Source of the DNA: an uncultured Lachnospiraceae bacterium
GTDB lineage: Bacteria; Bacillota; Clostridia; Lachnospirales; Lachnospiraceae
Reading direction: 5' to 3'
Length of the DNA stretch: 64,000 nucleotides
Assembly (NCBI GenBank): GCA_947177445.1
Contig: CAMWUL010000001.1
Location: forward strand, 62,001 to 126,000
In this document: positions 1 to 8,949 of the stretch, one piece after another
Numbering within the stretch: the stretch's first letter is position 1
How the letters are laid out: each line of letters opens with the position of its first letter
The notes under the pieces: generated by a model
What the model was told of the DNA's origin: nothing
What the model saw: only the letters and a program-made list of their open reading frames with translations
The model's database searches: none
Made by a program: the position numbers and the translations under genes

Positions 1-431
1 GACATCAGCATGGTTTCCACCACATCATCTTTATGATGCGCGTAGGCGATCTTATTACAGCCCAGACCTTTGACCGCTTGATTCAGAGCGCCTTTTCTCA
101 TTTTAGAGCACAGAGAGCAGGGATTTTCTTCCTGTCGGTCTTCAAAAATAATTTTTGCAATGTCTGTTTCTATAATAGTATATTCCACTTCCAGCTCTTT
201 ACAGAGGTCTTTAATCCGCTCTAAATTTAGATTTTTGAAACCTAAATCCACTGTTACGGCATGGATATCAAAGGAAGCGGGATAAAAGCGCTTCAGATGC
301 TTCAGTGCCCAGAGCAAAGTAAGACTATCCTTTCCTCCGGATATTCCGATTGCAATCTTGTCACCGTTTTCGATCATCCGATAGTCATCCGCCGCTTTAC
401 GTACATAACTTAATACCTGCTGAAGCTTCAT
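1..431 (-). CDS. TtcA-like PP-loop ATP-binding protein (3' part outside window)
   Basis: The minus-strand reading frame starts at an ATG at 431 behind AAGGAG and is still open at base 1, so only about 143 N-terminal residues are visible. It shows the PP-loop ATP pyrophosphatase motif ISGGKDS near residue 30 and a CSLC pair about 70 residues later, the arrangement seen in TtcA-type tRNA 2-thiocytidine synthetases, which activate tRNA C32 with ATP and bind an iron-sulfur cluster through CxxC. The ORF track misses it because it is cut by the window edge. A related PP-loop thiolase is possible, since the second CxxC is not in view. It diverges from rubrerythrin. Confidence 0.82.
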   Translation of the reverse strand, partial: MKLQQVLSYVRKAADDYRMIENGDKIAIGISGGKDSLTLLWALKHLKRFYPASFDIHAVTVDLGFKNLNLERIKDLCKELEVEYTIIETDIAKIIFEDRQEENPCSLCSKMRKGALNQAVKGLGCNKIAYAHHKDDVVETMLM

Positions 432-614
432 ATAAAAGTTCTCCTTTTTTCAGGAACGTAATTTTTTATCTTCTCAAAAAACTAAACCATCATTATTATA
501 AACATATTCTATAATTTTTGCAAAATAAACTCAATACAAAATAATATTTTTAGAGTGGGGGGACATACTGTTAATAGCAGTTTAAAGAAAAATATGTTAA
601 GGAGATATACAGCT

Positions 615-1220
615 ATGGCAGTAGAATTTACCAAAAGTGTGACAAAGGATAATTTGATGCGGGCTTTTGCAGGTGAAAGTCAGGCAAGAAATCGTTATAC
701 ATTTGCCGCTTCAAAAGCAAAAAAAGATAATCTGCATGTAATCAGCGCAATTTTCGCGTTTACTGCATCCCAGGAAAAGGAACATGCGGAAATTTTTTAT
801 AATCATCTGCAGGAAATGGCAGGCGATACAATATGGATCGATGGCGGTTATCCCATTGACATTTCCAATGATATGACAGAGCTTTTGAATATGGCTCAGC
901 ATAATGAATACGAAGAGCACGATACAGTATATAAAAGCTTTGGGGAAACTGCAAAAAAAGAAGGATTTGACCGTGTGGCTGCGTCATTTTTCCTAATTGC
1001 AGCTATCGAAAAAATTCATGGAGACCGCTTCGGCAGATATGCTCAGCTGCTCCGGGATGGAAAATTATTTGTATCTGATGTGGAGGAAGAGTGGATGTGC
1101 CTGAATTGCGGATATGTGTTCAAAGGGAAGAGTGCTCCCGCAATTTGTCCTGTATGTCAGCATGACAGAGGATATTTTATCCGTTTTGAATTGGCTCCTT
1201 TCGAAAGCCTGCGGGTATAA
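615..1220 (+). CDS. rbr: Rubrerythrin
   Basis: A 201-aa protein. The track ORF begins at 555, but the ATG at 615 is preceded by AAGGAG at good spacing and gives the normal family N-terminus (MAVEFTKSV). The first 145 residues form a ferritin-like diiron four-helix bundle with ExxH-type pairs (EKEHAE, EKIHGD). The C-terminus is a rubredoxin-like iron site with CLNC and CPVC. Rubrerythrins reduce hydrogen peroxide in the cytoplasm of anaerobes using electrons passed through the rubredoxin domain. The gene stands alone, with an AT-rich leader upstream and a large inverted repeat downstream. Regulation by PerR is common in this family, but no clear PerR box was identified. Confidence 0.95.
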   Translation: MAVEFTKSVTKDNLMRAFAGESQARNRYTFAASKAKKDNLHVISAIFAFTASQEKEHAEIFYNHLQEMAGDTIWIDGGYPIDISNDMTELLNMAQHNEYEEHDTVYKSFGETAKKEGFDRVAASFFLIAAIEKIHGDRFGRYAQLLRDGKLFVSDVEEEWMCLNCGYVFKGKSAPAICPVCQHDRGYFIRFELAPFESLRV

Positions 1221-1229
1221 GTCAAAATA

Positions 1230-1324
1230 CTTTGTGGAAATGTTCACGGCCCATTTATGTGCTGCTATTTTGCAGGATGCTTTGCGGCAGAACAGTATTT
1301 TGGGCCGTGATCGGTTTCACAAAG
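1230..1324. repeat. Long imperfect inverted repeat downstream of rubrerythrin
   Basis: The arms at 1230-1253 and 1301-1324 match at about 21 of 24 positions, including a perfect 10-bp core (TCACGGCCCA / TGGGCCGTGA). They enclose a 47-nt interior with smaller pairing potential. No long T-run follows, so it is not a typical intrinsic terminator. It could be a MITE-like palindromic element or a structured 3' untranslated region. The rest of 1221-1524 holds no recognisable gene. Confidence 0.6.
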
Positions 1325-1524
1325 TTATTTTTCAAGAATGCTTGTTATATTCAATCATTAAGAGTAAAATATATATTGTGATTATTTTCAGTAATGAATG
1401 CTGTAAGAAGGTACATAAAAGAGGAATACAAATGAATACACATTTAAAAGACACCTAAAGGCCCATTTCAGAAAAATATATAGGGCAGGGCACAAAAGAA
1501 AAATATTTGGGAAAGGAAACCATA

Positions 1525-2913
1525 ATGAAATTCAAACTAAACAACAAATACTTTAGACGTGGACTGACAGCGTTTCTTGTGATAGCAGCTGGCATTGTTT
1601 TTTACTATCTTATGTTTCACAGCTCGAATATCAAATCCAATGTGGGCAGAATTGTTGATATTCTGATGCCGGTGGTATGTGGGCTGGCAACAGCATACCT
1701 GCTGACACCTGTACTGAATTTTGTAGAAAAGAAATTATTGATACCTTTGTGTGGCTTGTGCAAAATAAAGGAGACCAAGAAGCGAGACTCCATTGTAAGA
1801 GGGATCGGAATACTGATTACAGCATTCTTGTTCGTTGAACTGATTTATCTGCTGATCGCAATGCTGGTGTCTCAGATTGTTCCCAGCGTTCAAAATATTA
1901 TATCAAATTATGATTCATATATTTCAAACTTTACTAAATGGTTGAACCAAACGCTGGAGGATAATCCGGATATCAATGATTATATAGTGAAAACCATTGA
2001 TAAGTATTCCGGCGAATTGGAAAAGTGGATTACGGAGCTTTTGCCCAATACAGCACTTTTAATAAAAACGGTTTCGCTCAGTGTTATCAGTGTCCTCAGA
2101 GGACTTTGGGATTTCATTATCGGTTTTGTCATTTCGATTTATGTGCTCGCCAGCAAGGAAAAATTTGCCGGTCAGGCCAAGAAAATGGCGTATGCCATAT
2201 TTGAACGGGATACGGCTAATTTGGTGATCCGTAATTTCCGATTTACACATAATACTTTTATTGGTTTCCTCGGCGGAAAAATTATCGATTCTATTATTAT
2301 TGGAATTTTGTGTTTTGCAGGAACCTCTATCATGCGTACACCTTATGCGGTATTGGTAAGCGTAGTGATTGGTGTGACAAATGTCATTCCTTTTTTCGGT
2401 CCCTATTTAGGAGCGATTCCCAGTGTCATACTGATTTTTATTGTCGATCCTGCGCATCCGCTCAACTGTGTTTATTTTGCAATTTTCATTTTGGCGTTAC
2501 AGCAGTTTGACGGAAATATTCTGGGTCCCAAGATTTTAGGAAGTTCAACCGGGTTAACAGGTTTTTGGGTTATATTTGCCATTACATTTTTTGGCGGGTT
2601 ATTTGGAGTTATAGGAATGATCATCGGGGTTCCGATCTTTGCTGTGATTTATGCGGCAGCCAAATCGATTATCAATACCCAGCTTCAGAAGAAGAGTATG
2701 CCTACGGAAACAAAAAGTTATGAAAATCTGGATTATATTGATGAAACAGGTTTTCATGAGCAGTCAAGCGAGAGTCCAAAGCAGCTGCATTTTTTGATTC
2801 ATAAAAGCATAAAATTTTCTGAGAAAGATTCTGAGACGAAGGATACATCAAAACCTGAAGCCGCAGTGCCGGATGAGCAAATACTGGAGAAAGGGCCAGA
2901 GAAAGAATCATAG
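1525..2913 (+). CDS. AI-2E family transporter (UPF0118-type membrane protein)
   Basis: A 462-aa protein starting at the ATG at 1525, 10 bases behind GGGAAAGG; the track start at 1507 is an upstream TTG. An N-terminal hairpin of two membrane segments (residues about 8-65) is followed by an amphipathic soluble region and a cluster of hydrophobic segments ending near residue 380, as in the AI-2E exporter/TqsA family. The motif around GVTNVIPFFGPYLGAIP is characteristic. These proteins move small molecules or ions out of the cell; the substrate cannot be read from sequence. The last 80 residues are a charged Glu/Lys/Ser-rich tail that runs into a tandem repeat. Confidence 0.9.
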   Translation: MKFKLNNKYFRRGLTAFLVIAAGIVFYYLMFHSSNIKSNVGRIVDILMPVVCGLATAYLLTPVLNFVEKKLLIPLCGLCKIKETKKRDSIVRGIGILITAFLFVELIYLLIAMLVSQIVPSVQNIISNYDSYISNFTKWLNQTLEDNPDINDYIVKTIDKYSGELEKWITELLPNTALLIKTVSLSVISVLRGLWDFIIGFVISIYVLASKEKFAGQAKKMAYAIFERDTANLVIRNFRFTHNTFIGFLGGKIIDSIIIGILCFAGTSIMRTPYAVLVSVVIGVTNVIPFFGPYLGAIPSVILIFIVDPAHPLNCVYFAIFILALQQFDGNILGPKILGSSTGLTGFWVIFAITFFGGLFGVIGMIIGVPIFAVIYAAAKSIINTQLQKKSMPTETKSYENLDYIDETGFHEQSSESPKQLHFLIHKSIKFSEKDSETKDTSKPEAAVPDEQILEKGPEKES

Positions 2914-2955
2914 AAAGAACTAGAGAAAGAATCATAGAAAAAACTAGAGAAAGAG
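2898..2955. repeat. 24-bp tandem repeat carrying the stop codon of the AI-2E gene
   Basis: The unit AGAGAAAGAATCATAGAAAG.. occurs at 2898-2921 and 2922-2945, with a partial third copy to 2955. Each full unit contains a TAG in the frame of the upstream gene. The duplication therefore repeats the stop codon, and the encoded Glu/Lys-rich tail continues in frame after it up to a TGA overlapping the start of dtd. Confidence 0.8.
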
Positions 2956-2963
2956 CAGGAAAA

Positions 2964-3425
2964 ATGAGGTTTTTAGTACAGAGAGTTAAAAAAGCAAGTG
3001 TAACTGCAGAAGATACAATTGTAGGTAAAATAGAAAAGGGATACCTGGTATTTGTAGGTGTCAGTCCCACAGATACCATGGCGATTGCTGATAAAATGGT
3101 AAAAAAACTGGTTGGACTGCGGATATTCGAAGACGAAGACGGAAAAACGAATCTGGATATGAGAGCGGTGAATGCCCAAATGCTTGTGATTTCTCAGTTT
3201 ACATTGTATGCAGATTGTAGAAAAGGAAATCGTCCTTCCTTTACGGATGCGGCGGCTCCTGCAGCAGCGGAGGAACTATATCAATACATACTTCAAAAGT
3301 GCAGACAGGAGATAGCAATAGTAGAAGAAGGAGTTTTTGGGGCAGATATGAAGGTTGATCTTATAAACGATGGTCCGTTTACCATAATTATGGATTCAGA
3401 TACCCTTTTTTCACCAAGAGGATGA
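2964..3425 (+). CDS. dtd: D-aminoacyl-tRNA deacylase
   Basis: A 153-aa protein of normal family length. It removes D-amino acids (and glycine from tRNA-Ala) mischarged on tRNA, acting as a cytoplasmic homodimer. The first motif, SQFTLYAD, is present near residue 80. The second motif, usually NxGPVT, reads NDGPFT near the C-terminus, a mild variant. The ATG at 2964 follows the Glu/Lys-rich repeat tract of the upstream gene, with GAGCAGG as ribosome binding site. It is probably co-transcribed with the AI-2E gene. Confidence 0.95.
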   Translation: MRFLVQRVKKASVTAEDTIVGKIEKGYLVFVGVSPTDTMAIADKMVKKLVGLRIFEDEDGKTNLDMRAVNAQMLVISQFTLYADCRKGNRPSFTDAAAPAAAEELYQYILQKCRQEIAIVEEGVFGADMKVDLINDGPFTIIMDSDTLFSPRG

Positions 3426-3466
3426 AAGCAGATACCATACATATATTATGCATTTTTTTACATGAT

Positions 3467-3495
3467 TTGACAGCCTAAAGTTTTTTATAAATACT
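3467..3495 (+). promoter_or_regulatory. Candidate sigma-A promoter for the flotillin gene
   Basis: A perfect -35 box TTGACA at 3467-3472 is followed after 17 bp by AATACT at 3490-3495 (4 of 6 matches to the consensus -10). It lies in the gap between dtd and the flotillin gene and would give a leader of roughly 100 nt. Confidence 0.5.
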
Positions 3496-3607
3496 TTTCT
3501 CTGACATCGTTATATGGTATGCTTAATCTGTACAAATAACTTAAGATACCCAAAAGGTTTACAAGAGCTTATACTTGCAGACAGAGGGGGAAAGTGGAGG
3601 GAAGATT

Positions 3608-5080
3608 ATGTTAAACTTACCAATTGCAGTAATCGTAGCAGCCGCCGTATTGATCCTTTTGCTTGTGATCTTTATGGCAGGATATGTGAAGGCATCTCCG
3701 GACACGGCAATTATTATTTCCGGATTGAGAAAAAATCCGAAGGTATTGATCGGGAAAGCAGGGGTTAAGATTCCTTTTTTGGAGAGAAAAGATGAATTGA
3801 ATCTGCAATTGATCCCTATTGATGTAAAAACATCCAATGCAGTTCCTACGGCAGACTACATAAATATCAATGTAGATGCCACTGTCAATGTGAAAATCAG
3901 CGACAATGAGGAGCGTCTGAAACTTGCCGCCCAGAATTTTCTTAATAAAAATGCCGAATATATCGGGCGTGTTGCCAGGGAAGTGCTGGAAGGCAATGTG
4001 CGTGAAATTGTAGGTAAAATGGCATTGGAAGAAATGGTTTCTGACCGGCAGAAGTTTGCTTTTCTTGTAAAAGAAAATGCCGAACCTGATCTGGCGGCGA
4101 TGGGGCTTGATATTATCAGCTTTAATGTACAAAATTTTGTAGATGGAAATGGGGTCATTGAAAATCTGGGTGTGGATAACATTGTGAAGATTCAGAAAAA
4201 TGCCGCTATTTCCCGTGCAGAAAGTGAAAAAGAAATTGCTAAAGCCCAGGCTAATGCAAAGCGGGAAGCAAATGAGGCTGAGGTCAATGCAGAATCGGAA
4301 ATCGCCAAGAAGCAAAATGAATTGGCGATCCGAAGGGCAGAGCTTAAGCGGGAAGCCGACGTGAAACAGGCTGAAGCTGACGCCGCATACCGTATTCAGG
4401 AAGAGGAACAAAGAAAGACAGTAGAAATTACAACTGCCAATGCCAATATTGCCAAGCAGGAGAAGGAAATTCTCTTAAAGCAGCGTGAAGCTGAGGTTAT
4501 GGAACAGGCGCTGGACGCTCAGGTTAAGAAAAAGGCTGAAGCTGACAGGTTTGCCAAGCAGCAGCAGGCAGATGCTGCTCTTTATGAGAGACAGCGCGAG
4601 GCTGAAGCCAAAAAATTTGAAACGGAAAAAGAAGCTGATGCCATGCGTGCTCAGGCTGAAGCCAAAAAGTTTACCATGGAGCAGGAAGCGGAAGGTATTC
4701 GAACCAGAGGACTGGCAGAGGCGGAAGCTATTCGGGCAAAGGCGATTGCAGAAGCTGAAGGTATTGAAAAAAAGGCCGAGGCTATGGCTAAGATGGGTGA
4801 AGCCGCCGTTCTTGAAATGTACTTTAAGGCTTTACCTGAAGTTGTTAAGAATGCTGCAGAGCCTCTTGCAAACGTTGATAAGATCACAATGTACGGCGAT
4901 GGAAATTCTTCAAAGCTTATGAAGGATGTTATGGGAACTGTTGTGCAGATTACGGATGGACTGAAGGAGTCAACCGGAGTTGATCTGCAGGCTGTATTGT
5001 CAGGATTCCTTGCCGGGAAGGTGGCGACTTCCTCCGGTGGAAAAAATAACACACCGGTCACACCGGTTGATGAAGAATAA
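3608..5080 (+). CDS. Flotillin family (SPFH/band 7) membrane scaffold protein
   Basis: A 490-aa protein from the ATG at 3608 behind GGAGGG; the track start at 3575 is an upstream alternative. One N-terminal membrane segment (residues about 3-25) is followed by an SPFH/band-7 domain (about 30-200), then a long Ala/Glu/Lys-rich coiled coil with many EAE and AEA steps (about 200-420). The tail carries a Gly-rich stretch and ends in PVTPVDEE. Flotillins organise functional membrane microdomains and oligomerise through the coiled coil. The gene sits alone, with its own promoter and a strong hairpin downstream. A YqiK-like name would also fit. Confidence 0.93.
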   Translation: MLNLPIAVIVAAAVLILLLVIFMAGYVKASPDTAIIISGLRKNPKVLIGKAGVKIPFLERKDELNLQLIPIDVKTSNAVPTADYININVDATVNVKISDNEERLKLAAQNFLNKNAEYIGRVAREVLEGNVREIVGKMALEEMVSDRQKFAFLVKENAEPDLAAMGLDIISFNVQNFVDGNGVIENLGVDNIVKIQKNAAISRAESEKEIAKAQANAKREANEAEVNAESEIAKKQNELAIRRAELKREADVKQAEADAAYRIQEEEQRKTVEITTANANIAKQEKEILLKQREAEVMEQALDAQVKKKAEADRFAKQQQADAALYERQREAEAKKFETEKEADAMRAQAEAKKFTMEQEAEGIRTRGLAEAEAIRAKAIAEAEGIEKKAEAMAKMGEAAVLEMYFKALPEVVKNAAEPLANVDKITMYGDGNSSKLMKDVMGTVVQITDGLKESTGVDLQAVLSGFLAGKVATSSGGKNNTPVTPVDEE

Positions 5081-5150
5081 GAAAGAAAAGGAGTCTGTCG
5101 AAATGAACATGACTGTCTTTTAGAATTTTTCTTAATGTATGAAACGGAAT

Positions 5151-5224
5151 AATGGCCGGATTTCTGTTTGGGGCCGTCCTGTTTTGGTTGACAAGACGGT
5201 CCCTCGGCGGTTCCGGCCATTTTC
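5151..5224. terminator. Strong bidirectional terminator-like hairpin
   Basis: Outer arms AATGGCCGGA (5151-5160) and TCCGGCCATT (5212-5221) pair perfectly, and an inner stem GGGGCCGTC / GACGGTCCC extends it. T-rich sequence follows on the plus strand. It separates the flotillin gene from the convergent recombinase gene. Confidence 0.75.
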
Positions 5225-5292
5225 TAAAGAAATATGTGATTCAATATGTTTCAGAAATATGATGTTCTGCCCAATTATTTTTCAATCCTGAT

Positions 5293-6360
5293 TTATTCAT
5301 TCCCATATATATTGACCTTGGCGGCTATTTGTCTGTGCTTTTCCTCGATTGCCGCATAATTTTTGGCGGTGGTGTTAATGTCTTCATGGCCCAGAACATC
5401 AGCCACGAGCCGAATGTCGCCGGTTTCCTGATACAAAGCTGTTCCGTAGGTACTGCGCAGCTTATGGGGCGTAATATGTTTTCCCGAAACGGATTCCTTG
5501 GCAAATTTTTTAACTACATTTTCGACTGCCTTGACACACATTCTTTGCTTTCTATTGGATATGAATAAAGCCTTTTCCTCAGAATGGTCACCTAAAAGCG
5601 GCGCACGCTCCAGTTCCATATAATCATTCAATGCCTGTGCCACCGTATCATTAAAATATAAGACGGACGACTTGCCTCCCTTTCTCACAATATATAGAGT
5701 TTTATCAATAAAATTAATATCATCTATATCCAGGCCGACACATTCGGAAACTCTGATGCCTGTATTCAGAAATAAGGTAATAAGGGCGGTATCTCTAAGC
5801 TGTGCCTTTTCGCAGAACTTTCTCTGTCTGGCAGATGCAATATTTGTTTTTTGCACTGTATTCAGCATGGTCCCGACTTCGGCGGCGTTCATGCGGATGA
5901 TATCATCTTTAGGTGCCTTTTTTCTTTTGGCGGCTCCAAGGGTTGGATTTGACTTCATATAGCCATGCAGACAGGCAAATTTGAAAAAACCGCGTAGGGG
6001 TGCCATGCGGCGTGCGATTCCCCGCTCGCCGTTCATGTGCTTTTCACCAGAATCGGTATAAGAAAGGTATTTTTGGTATTCATTAATATCCTCAAAGGTC
6101 AGGTGTTCCAAAAATTCCAGCGTTATATCCTTAACAAGCATATTTTTACAGGAGGGATTGCTCTCTAAAATGTATCGAAAAAAGGTATGTAAGTCATATG
6201 CATATGACAATACGGTACTGATTTGTGAATTTAATTCTTTTTCGTCCAGGTATGAAATGACATAGGTGGGAAGCGATGCTTCCAATTGCTTAAGCTTTTT
6301 CAGTTTCAATTGCTTTTGTTCCTTATAATAATCAGAATTTCTTCCCATATTCGTAACCAT
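5293..6360 (-). CDS. Tyrosine recombinase / integrase (XerC/D-like)
   Basis: About 355 aa. The track ORF reaches 6522, but that part overlaps the acetyltransferase gene; the ATG at 6360 (MVTNMGRN) or at 6348 (MGRN), both just behind GGAAGG, is the likely start. A SAM-like core-binding region (about 30-150) precedes a catalytic domain with Arg in LNTGIRVSE, HKLRST, LGHED and the Tyr nucleophile in NYAAI. These enzymes catalyse site-specific DNA strand exchange. Length and layout resemble phage or element integrases and XerC/D paralogs. No attachment site was found. It lies at the edge of an accessory region and follows the GNAT gene by 28 bases. Confidence 0.9.
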   Translation of the reverse strand: MVTNMGRNSDYYKEQKQLKLKKLKQLEASLPTYVISYLDEKELNSQISTVLSYAYDLHTFFRYILESNPSCKNMLVKDITLEFLEHLTFEDINEYQKYLSYTDSGEKHMNGERGIARRMAPLRGFFKFACLHGYMKSNPTLGAAKRKKAPKDDIIRMNAAEVGTMLNTVQKTNIASARQRKFCEKAQLRDTALITLFLNTGIRVSECVGLDIDDINFIDKTLYIVRKGGKSSVLYFNDTVAQALNDYMELERAPLLGDHSEEKALFISNRKQRMCVKAVENVVKKFAKESVSGKHITPHKLRSTYGTALYQETGDIRLVADVLGHEDINTTAKNYAAIEEKHRQIAAKVNIYGNE

Positions 6361-6388
6361 CCTTCCTTTTTTCACCTTTTTAGAATTG

Positions 6389-6898
6389 TCATGATATTGC
6401 CCATTCCATTTCAATACATTCCCATTCACCGATAGGCATTTTATAAATTTCAGTTTCTCCAGTAGATCGAAAACCAACTGACTCATAACAGTGCCTTGCG
6501 CAATCATTGTTAGAAAATACACCTAAGGTGATTTTTGAGGCATTTAATATATTTTTAGCGTAATCTATCGCCAGTTGCATCATTTTCTTACCATTTCCAT
6601 TTCCTCGTAGAATGGGATCAACAATGACAAAACCGATACGCACAACATAGCTATTTGCTTCATCTGGATATCTGATGCGCAAATGTCCCACGAGACTGCC
6701 TTCTTCATCAAATACGCTAAGCGGAATAAACTTATTGCATTTCATTTCAGATGCATAAAGCTCATTCATTTCATTGCCTGTAAGTGGAAATTTTCCAATA
6801 CAATTGGCAGACCATTGATATAAACTTTTTTCATCTTTAATCCAACTACATATAATGGAGGAATCCTCACTTTGATATTTTCTTAATTCCATAGGCAT
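6389..6898 (-). CDS. GNAT family N-acetyltransferase
   Basis: A 169-aa protein starting at 6898 behind AAGGAG with 9-base spacing. The fold is RimJ/RimL-like: beta strands around FVIVDPILRGNGNGKKMM form the acetyl-CoA pyrophosphate-binding loop (here RGNGNGK, close to the Q/RxxGxG/A motif), followed by the Asn/Tyr region SNNDCARHCYESVGF. It should transfer an acetyl group from acetyl-CoA to an amine; the substrate is unknown. It is encoded just upstream of the recombinase on the same strand and may be cargo of the same island. Confidence 0.88.
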   Translation of the reverse strand: MPMELRKYQSEDSSIICSWIKDEKSLYQWSANCIGKFPLTGNEMNELYASEMKCNKFIPLSVFDEEGSLVGHLRIRYPDEANSYVVRIGFVIVDPILRGNGNGKKMMQLAIDYAKNILNASKITLGVFSNNDCARHCYESVGFRSTGETEIYKMPIGEWECIEMEWAIS

Positions 6899-6980
6899 AG
6901 GTTCGCTCTCCTTGTAAATTCTATATTATTTATTCCATAAATGCGGATTTATGGAATAAATTGATGTTAAACCTACTATA

Positions 6981-7609
6981 CTACTCTATCGGGAAAAATG
7001 CAATATTTTTTTGATAAGATACTATGTAGTTTATGAATTTTCTGATAGATGTCTGGTTAAGTAATTCAGAACCATGGAGAGAAAACTTGACAGAATCATT
7101 TTCTGAAGGGTCAGTGGAATTCTCCACATGGGCAGGGGGGTTCATTGTTACAATGAAATTGATGCAATTCAACGATGCACCCCTCTCACAAAAAAGCCGT
7201 TCATCCGCAGCCATTTCTTTCAGTTTATTCTCTTCCTGGTAGACCTCACGGATCATCAGGAGCGCTTTGGTCTCTGGAAGCGCCCTAGGTTCTTCGTCGC
7301 CCATGGCAGCAACGTCCTGTACAAAAAACGCTTCCGCAAAATACCGCCGGCAATGCATGAAGCATCCCGTTGTAAGGATGTTCCCACCGCTTTTTTTTTC
7401 AATACCCGGTAAGAAATATAGGCATCGCAGGTGATATAGCCAAGGAATTCCCGGAAGAAACAGCGCAAGTGGTCTATCCCCCGTGTTTCCTCATAGCAGA
7501 AGATGATAATAGGGGGGGACAGTCCGACAGTTCGCTGTTTACATGGACCCAGAAAAAAACTCTTATGGTCAGGGCCATACCCATCCTTGTTTACCTGGAT
7601 ATAGAACAC
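6981..7609 (-). pseudogene. IS66-family transposase remnant
   Basis: Two overlapping minus-strand frames (7256-7609 and 6981-7358) together carry an IS66 TnpC-like core: a Tyr/Gly-rich stretch, FCYEETRG, FLGYITCDAY, and then HCRRYFAEAF with the following helix ALLMIREVY. The protein is split by frameshifts and lacks its N-terminal part and most of its C-terminal part. This is a decayed, non-functional fragment. The assignment rests on motif order only. Confidence 0.6.
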
Positions 7610-7897
7610 GCGGATGAAAAGATCCGCAGTCCCAGCACATGGGGGCTACTTCCGCTGGGACTGTTCTCGCTGCGGTGGAACATAGAGACCAACTACTATG
7701 AGACCAAAACCTTCTGGTCTTTATGTGACTACATGGTTCGTTCCATAAATGGGGATAGAATTTCAGGAGCTTATGCGCAAATGCGGTTATCTATAAAAAC
7801 TTGTAAAGTGCTGTTTTTATATCTGACCGCATTATTATTTGGTACTTACTATATAACTGAATCTCAAAATGGAATAAAATTTAGCTTCTCTTCATAA
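7469..7897 (+). pseudogene. DDE transposase C-terminal remnant
   Basis: The plus-strand frame contains LRWNIETNYYETKTFW followed by YMVRS, which resembles the C-terminal catalytic-Glu region of DDE (IS4-like) transposases. The upstream part of the frame is antisense to the IS66 remnant and probably meaningless, so the genuine piece is about 7600-7897. It lacks the first two catalytic aspartates and any visible terminal repeats. It lies head to head with the IS66 remnant, marking this as a site of repeated insertions. Confidence 0.5.
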
Positions 7898-7977
7898 ACA
7901 CCTATCCGATAACCACAAATGTATATGGGGAAGAGTTAGTAAGAGTCACTCTGTGGAAAAATTTTGTGCCTATTAAA

Positions 7978-8949
7978 TTATGGATATAGGTACGGATTAA
8001 CCATGCCAAAATAGTAATCGTTATGCGTGGCTTCACTCATTCCAACTATTTGCAAGAATTCAACACCTGAAATATCAATTTCTATATGATGTAATTTTGA
8101 CTTTCTATTTATTGTAGCGGTTTTAAGTTGCTTATTATCACCATACACAATTATTTCATATTCTGTGGTTTGATCTGCTTCTTTAGGGAAGAAGATGTCA
8201 AACTCAAATTTCGAATATTTACATTCAACATTATACTCTTGTGCATATAAAATTGGATTATTACTTAAAAAAATAATTGTATTTACTTTGAAGACCTCTT
8301 CATATTCATTTCCATATGTGTCTTTCATGCTTGTTTCTTTTGAAAGACATCCTTTAGTAAACGGTTCTAAATCAAACAACGACACCGGCATCTGCTCTTC
8401 TGACTGTACATTCCCAATGAATAATCTGCTATTATTAGAAGAAACAGCCATATTATCAACTATATACTGAAGAAAACCTATTGAATAAAATGTCTCATTA
8501 TTTATAGTTGCAACTCTATCAACATGACCAGAATCAACACCATTGATTGTGAGAGAAATATTTTGAAAATCTACATTATACATCTGTGAAATTTGATTTT
8601 GTAATTGTTGTATTTCTTGGTCTGTCTCAGATGATAGTTCTGAAATTTTATCATTTGCCGCTTGTAGGTCTTCGTTGTATTTTACGTTTTCTCCAAGCAG
8701 GAAATTATTCTGATTTTGCAACTCATCATATTGATCTTGTAGATTTATGTAACTTTCAGCCAGAGACTTAACATCGTTAACTGTAATAGTATTTCCATCA
8801 CCAATAACATTGACATTGTCTCCTATAACCTCTTCAATCTGATTTTGAACAATATTTTGTTCATAGTCCCTACCTACATATACGCCTATAACAGCAGCAG
8901 TTATTGTAGCTCCTGCTCCTATTATTGCAGCTAATATTGTTTTATTCAT
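7978..8949 (-). CDS. Membrane-anchored coiled-coil protein with NPCBM-like C-terminus
   Basis: A 323-aa protein with a perfect AGGAGG upstream of its ATG at 8949. An N-terminal hydrophobic helix (about 4-26) is followed by a Gly/Asn-rich stretch (IGDNVNVIGDGNT), an Asn/Gln-rich coiled coil (about 60-125), and a globular region. The last 85 residues, with KFEFDIFFP, YEIIVYGDN, HIEIDISGVEFLQIVG and YFGMVNPYLYP, resemble the NPCBM carbohydrate-binding beta-sandwich. It probably sits in the membrane with the binding domain outside. No function is assigned. It is a lone gene of low GC between transposase remnants and a GC-richer operon, which suggests acquisition. Confidence 0.75.
   Translation of the reverse strand: MNKTILAAIIGAGATITAAVIGVYVGRDYEQNIVQNQIEEVIGDNVNVIGDGNTITVNDVKSLAESYINLQDQYDELQNQNNFLLGENVKYNEDLQAANDKISELSSETDQEIQQLQNQISQMYNVDFQNISLTINGVDSGHVDRVATINNETFYSIGFLQYIVDNMAVSSNNSRLFIGNVQSEEQMPVSLFDLEPFTKGCLSKETSMKDTYGNEYEEVFKVNTIIFLSNNPILYAQEYNVECKYSKFEFDIFFPKEADQTTEYEIIVYGDNKQLKTATINRKSKLHHIEIDISGVEFLQIVGMSEATHNDYYFGMVNPYLYP

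Noticed and set aside
6361-6522. N-terminal extension of the recombinase ORF
   Set aside because: It overlaps the GNAT gene in a different frame and does not look like integrase sequence.
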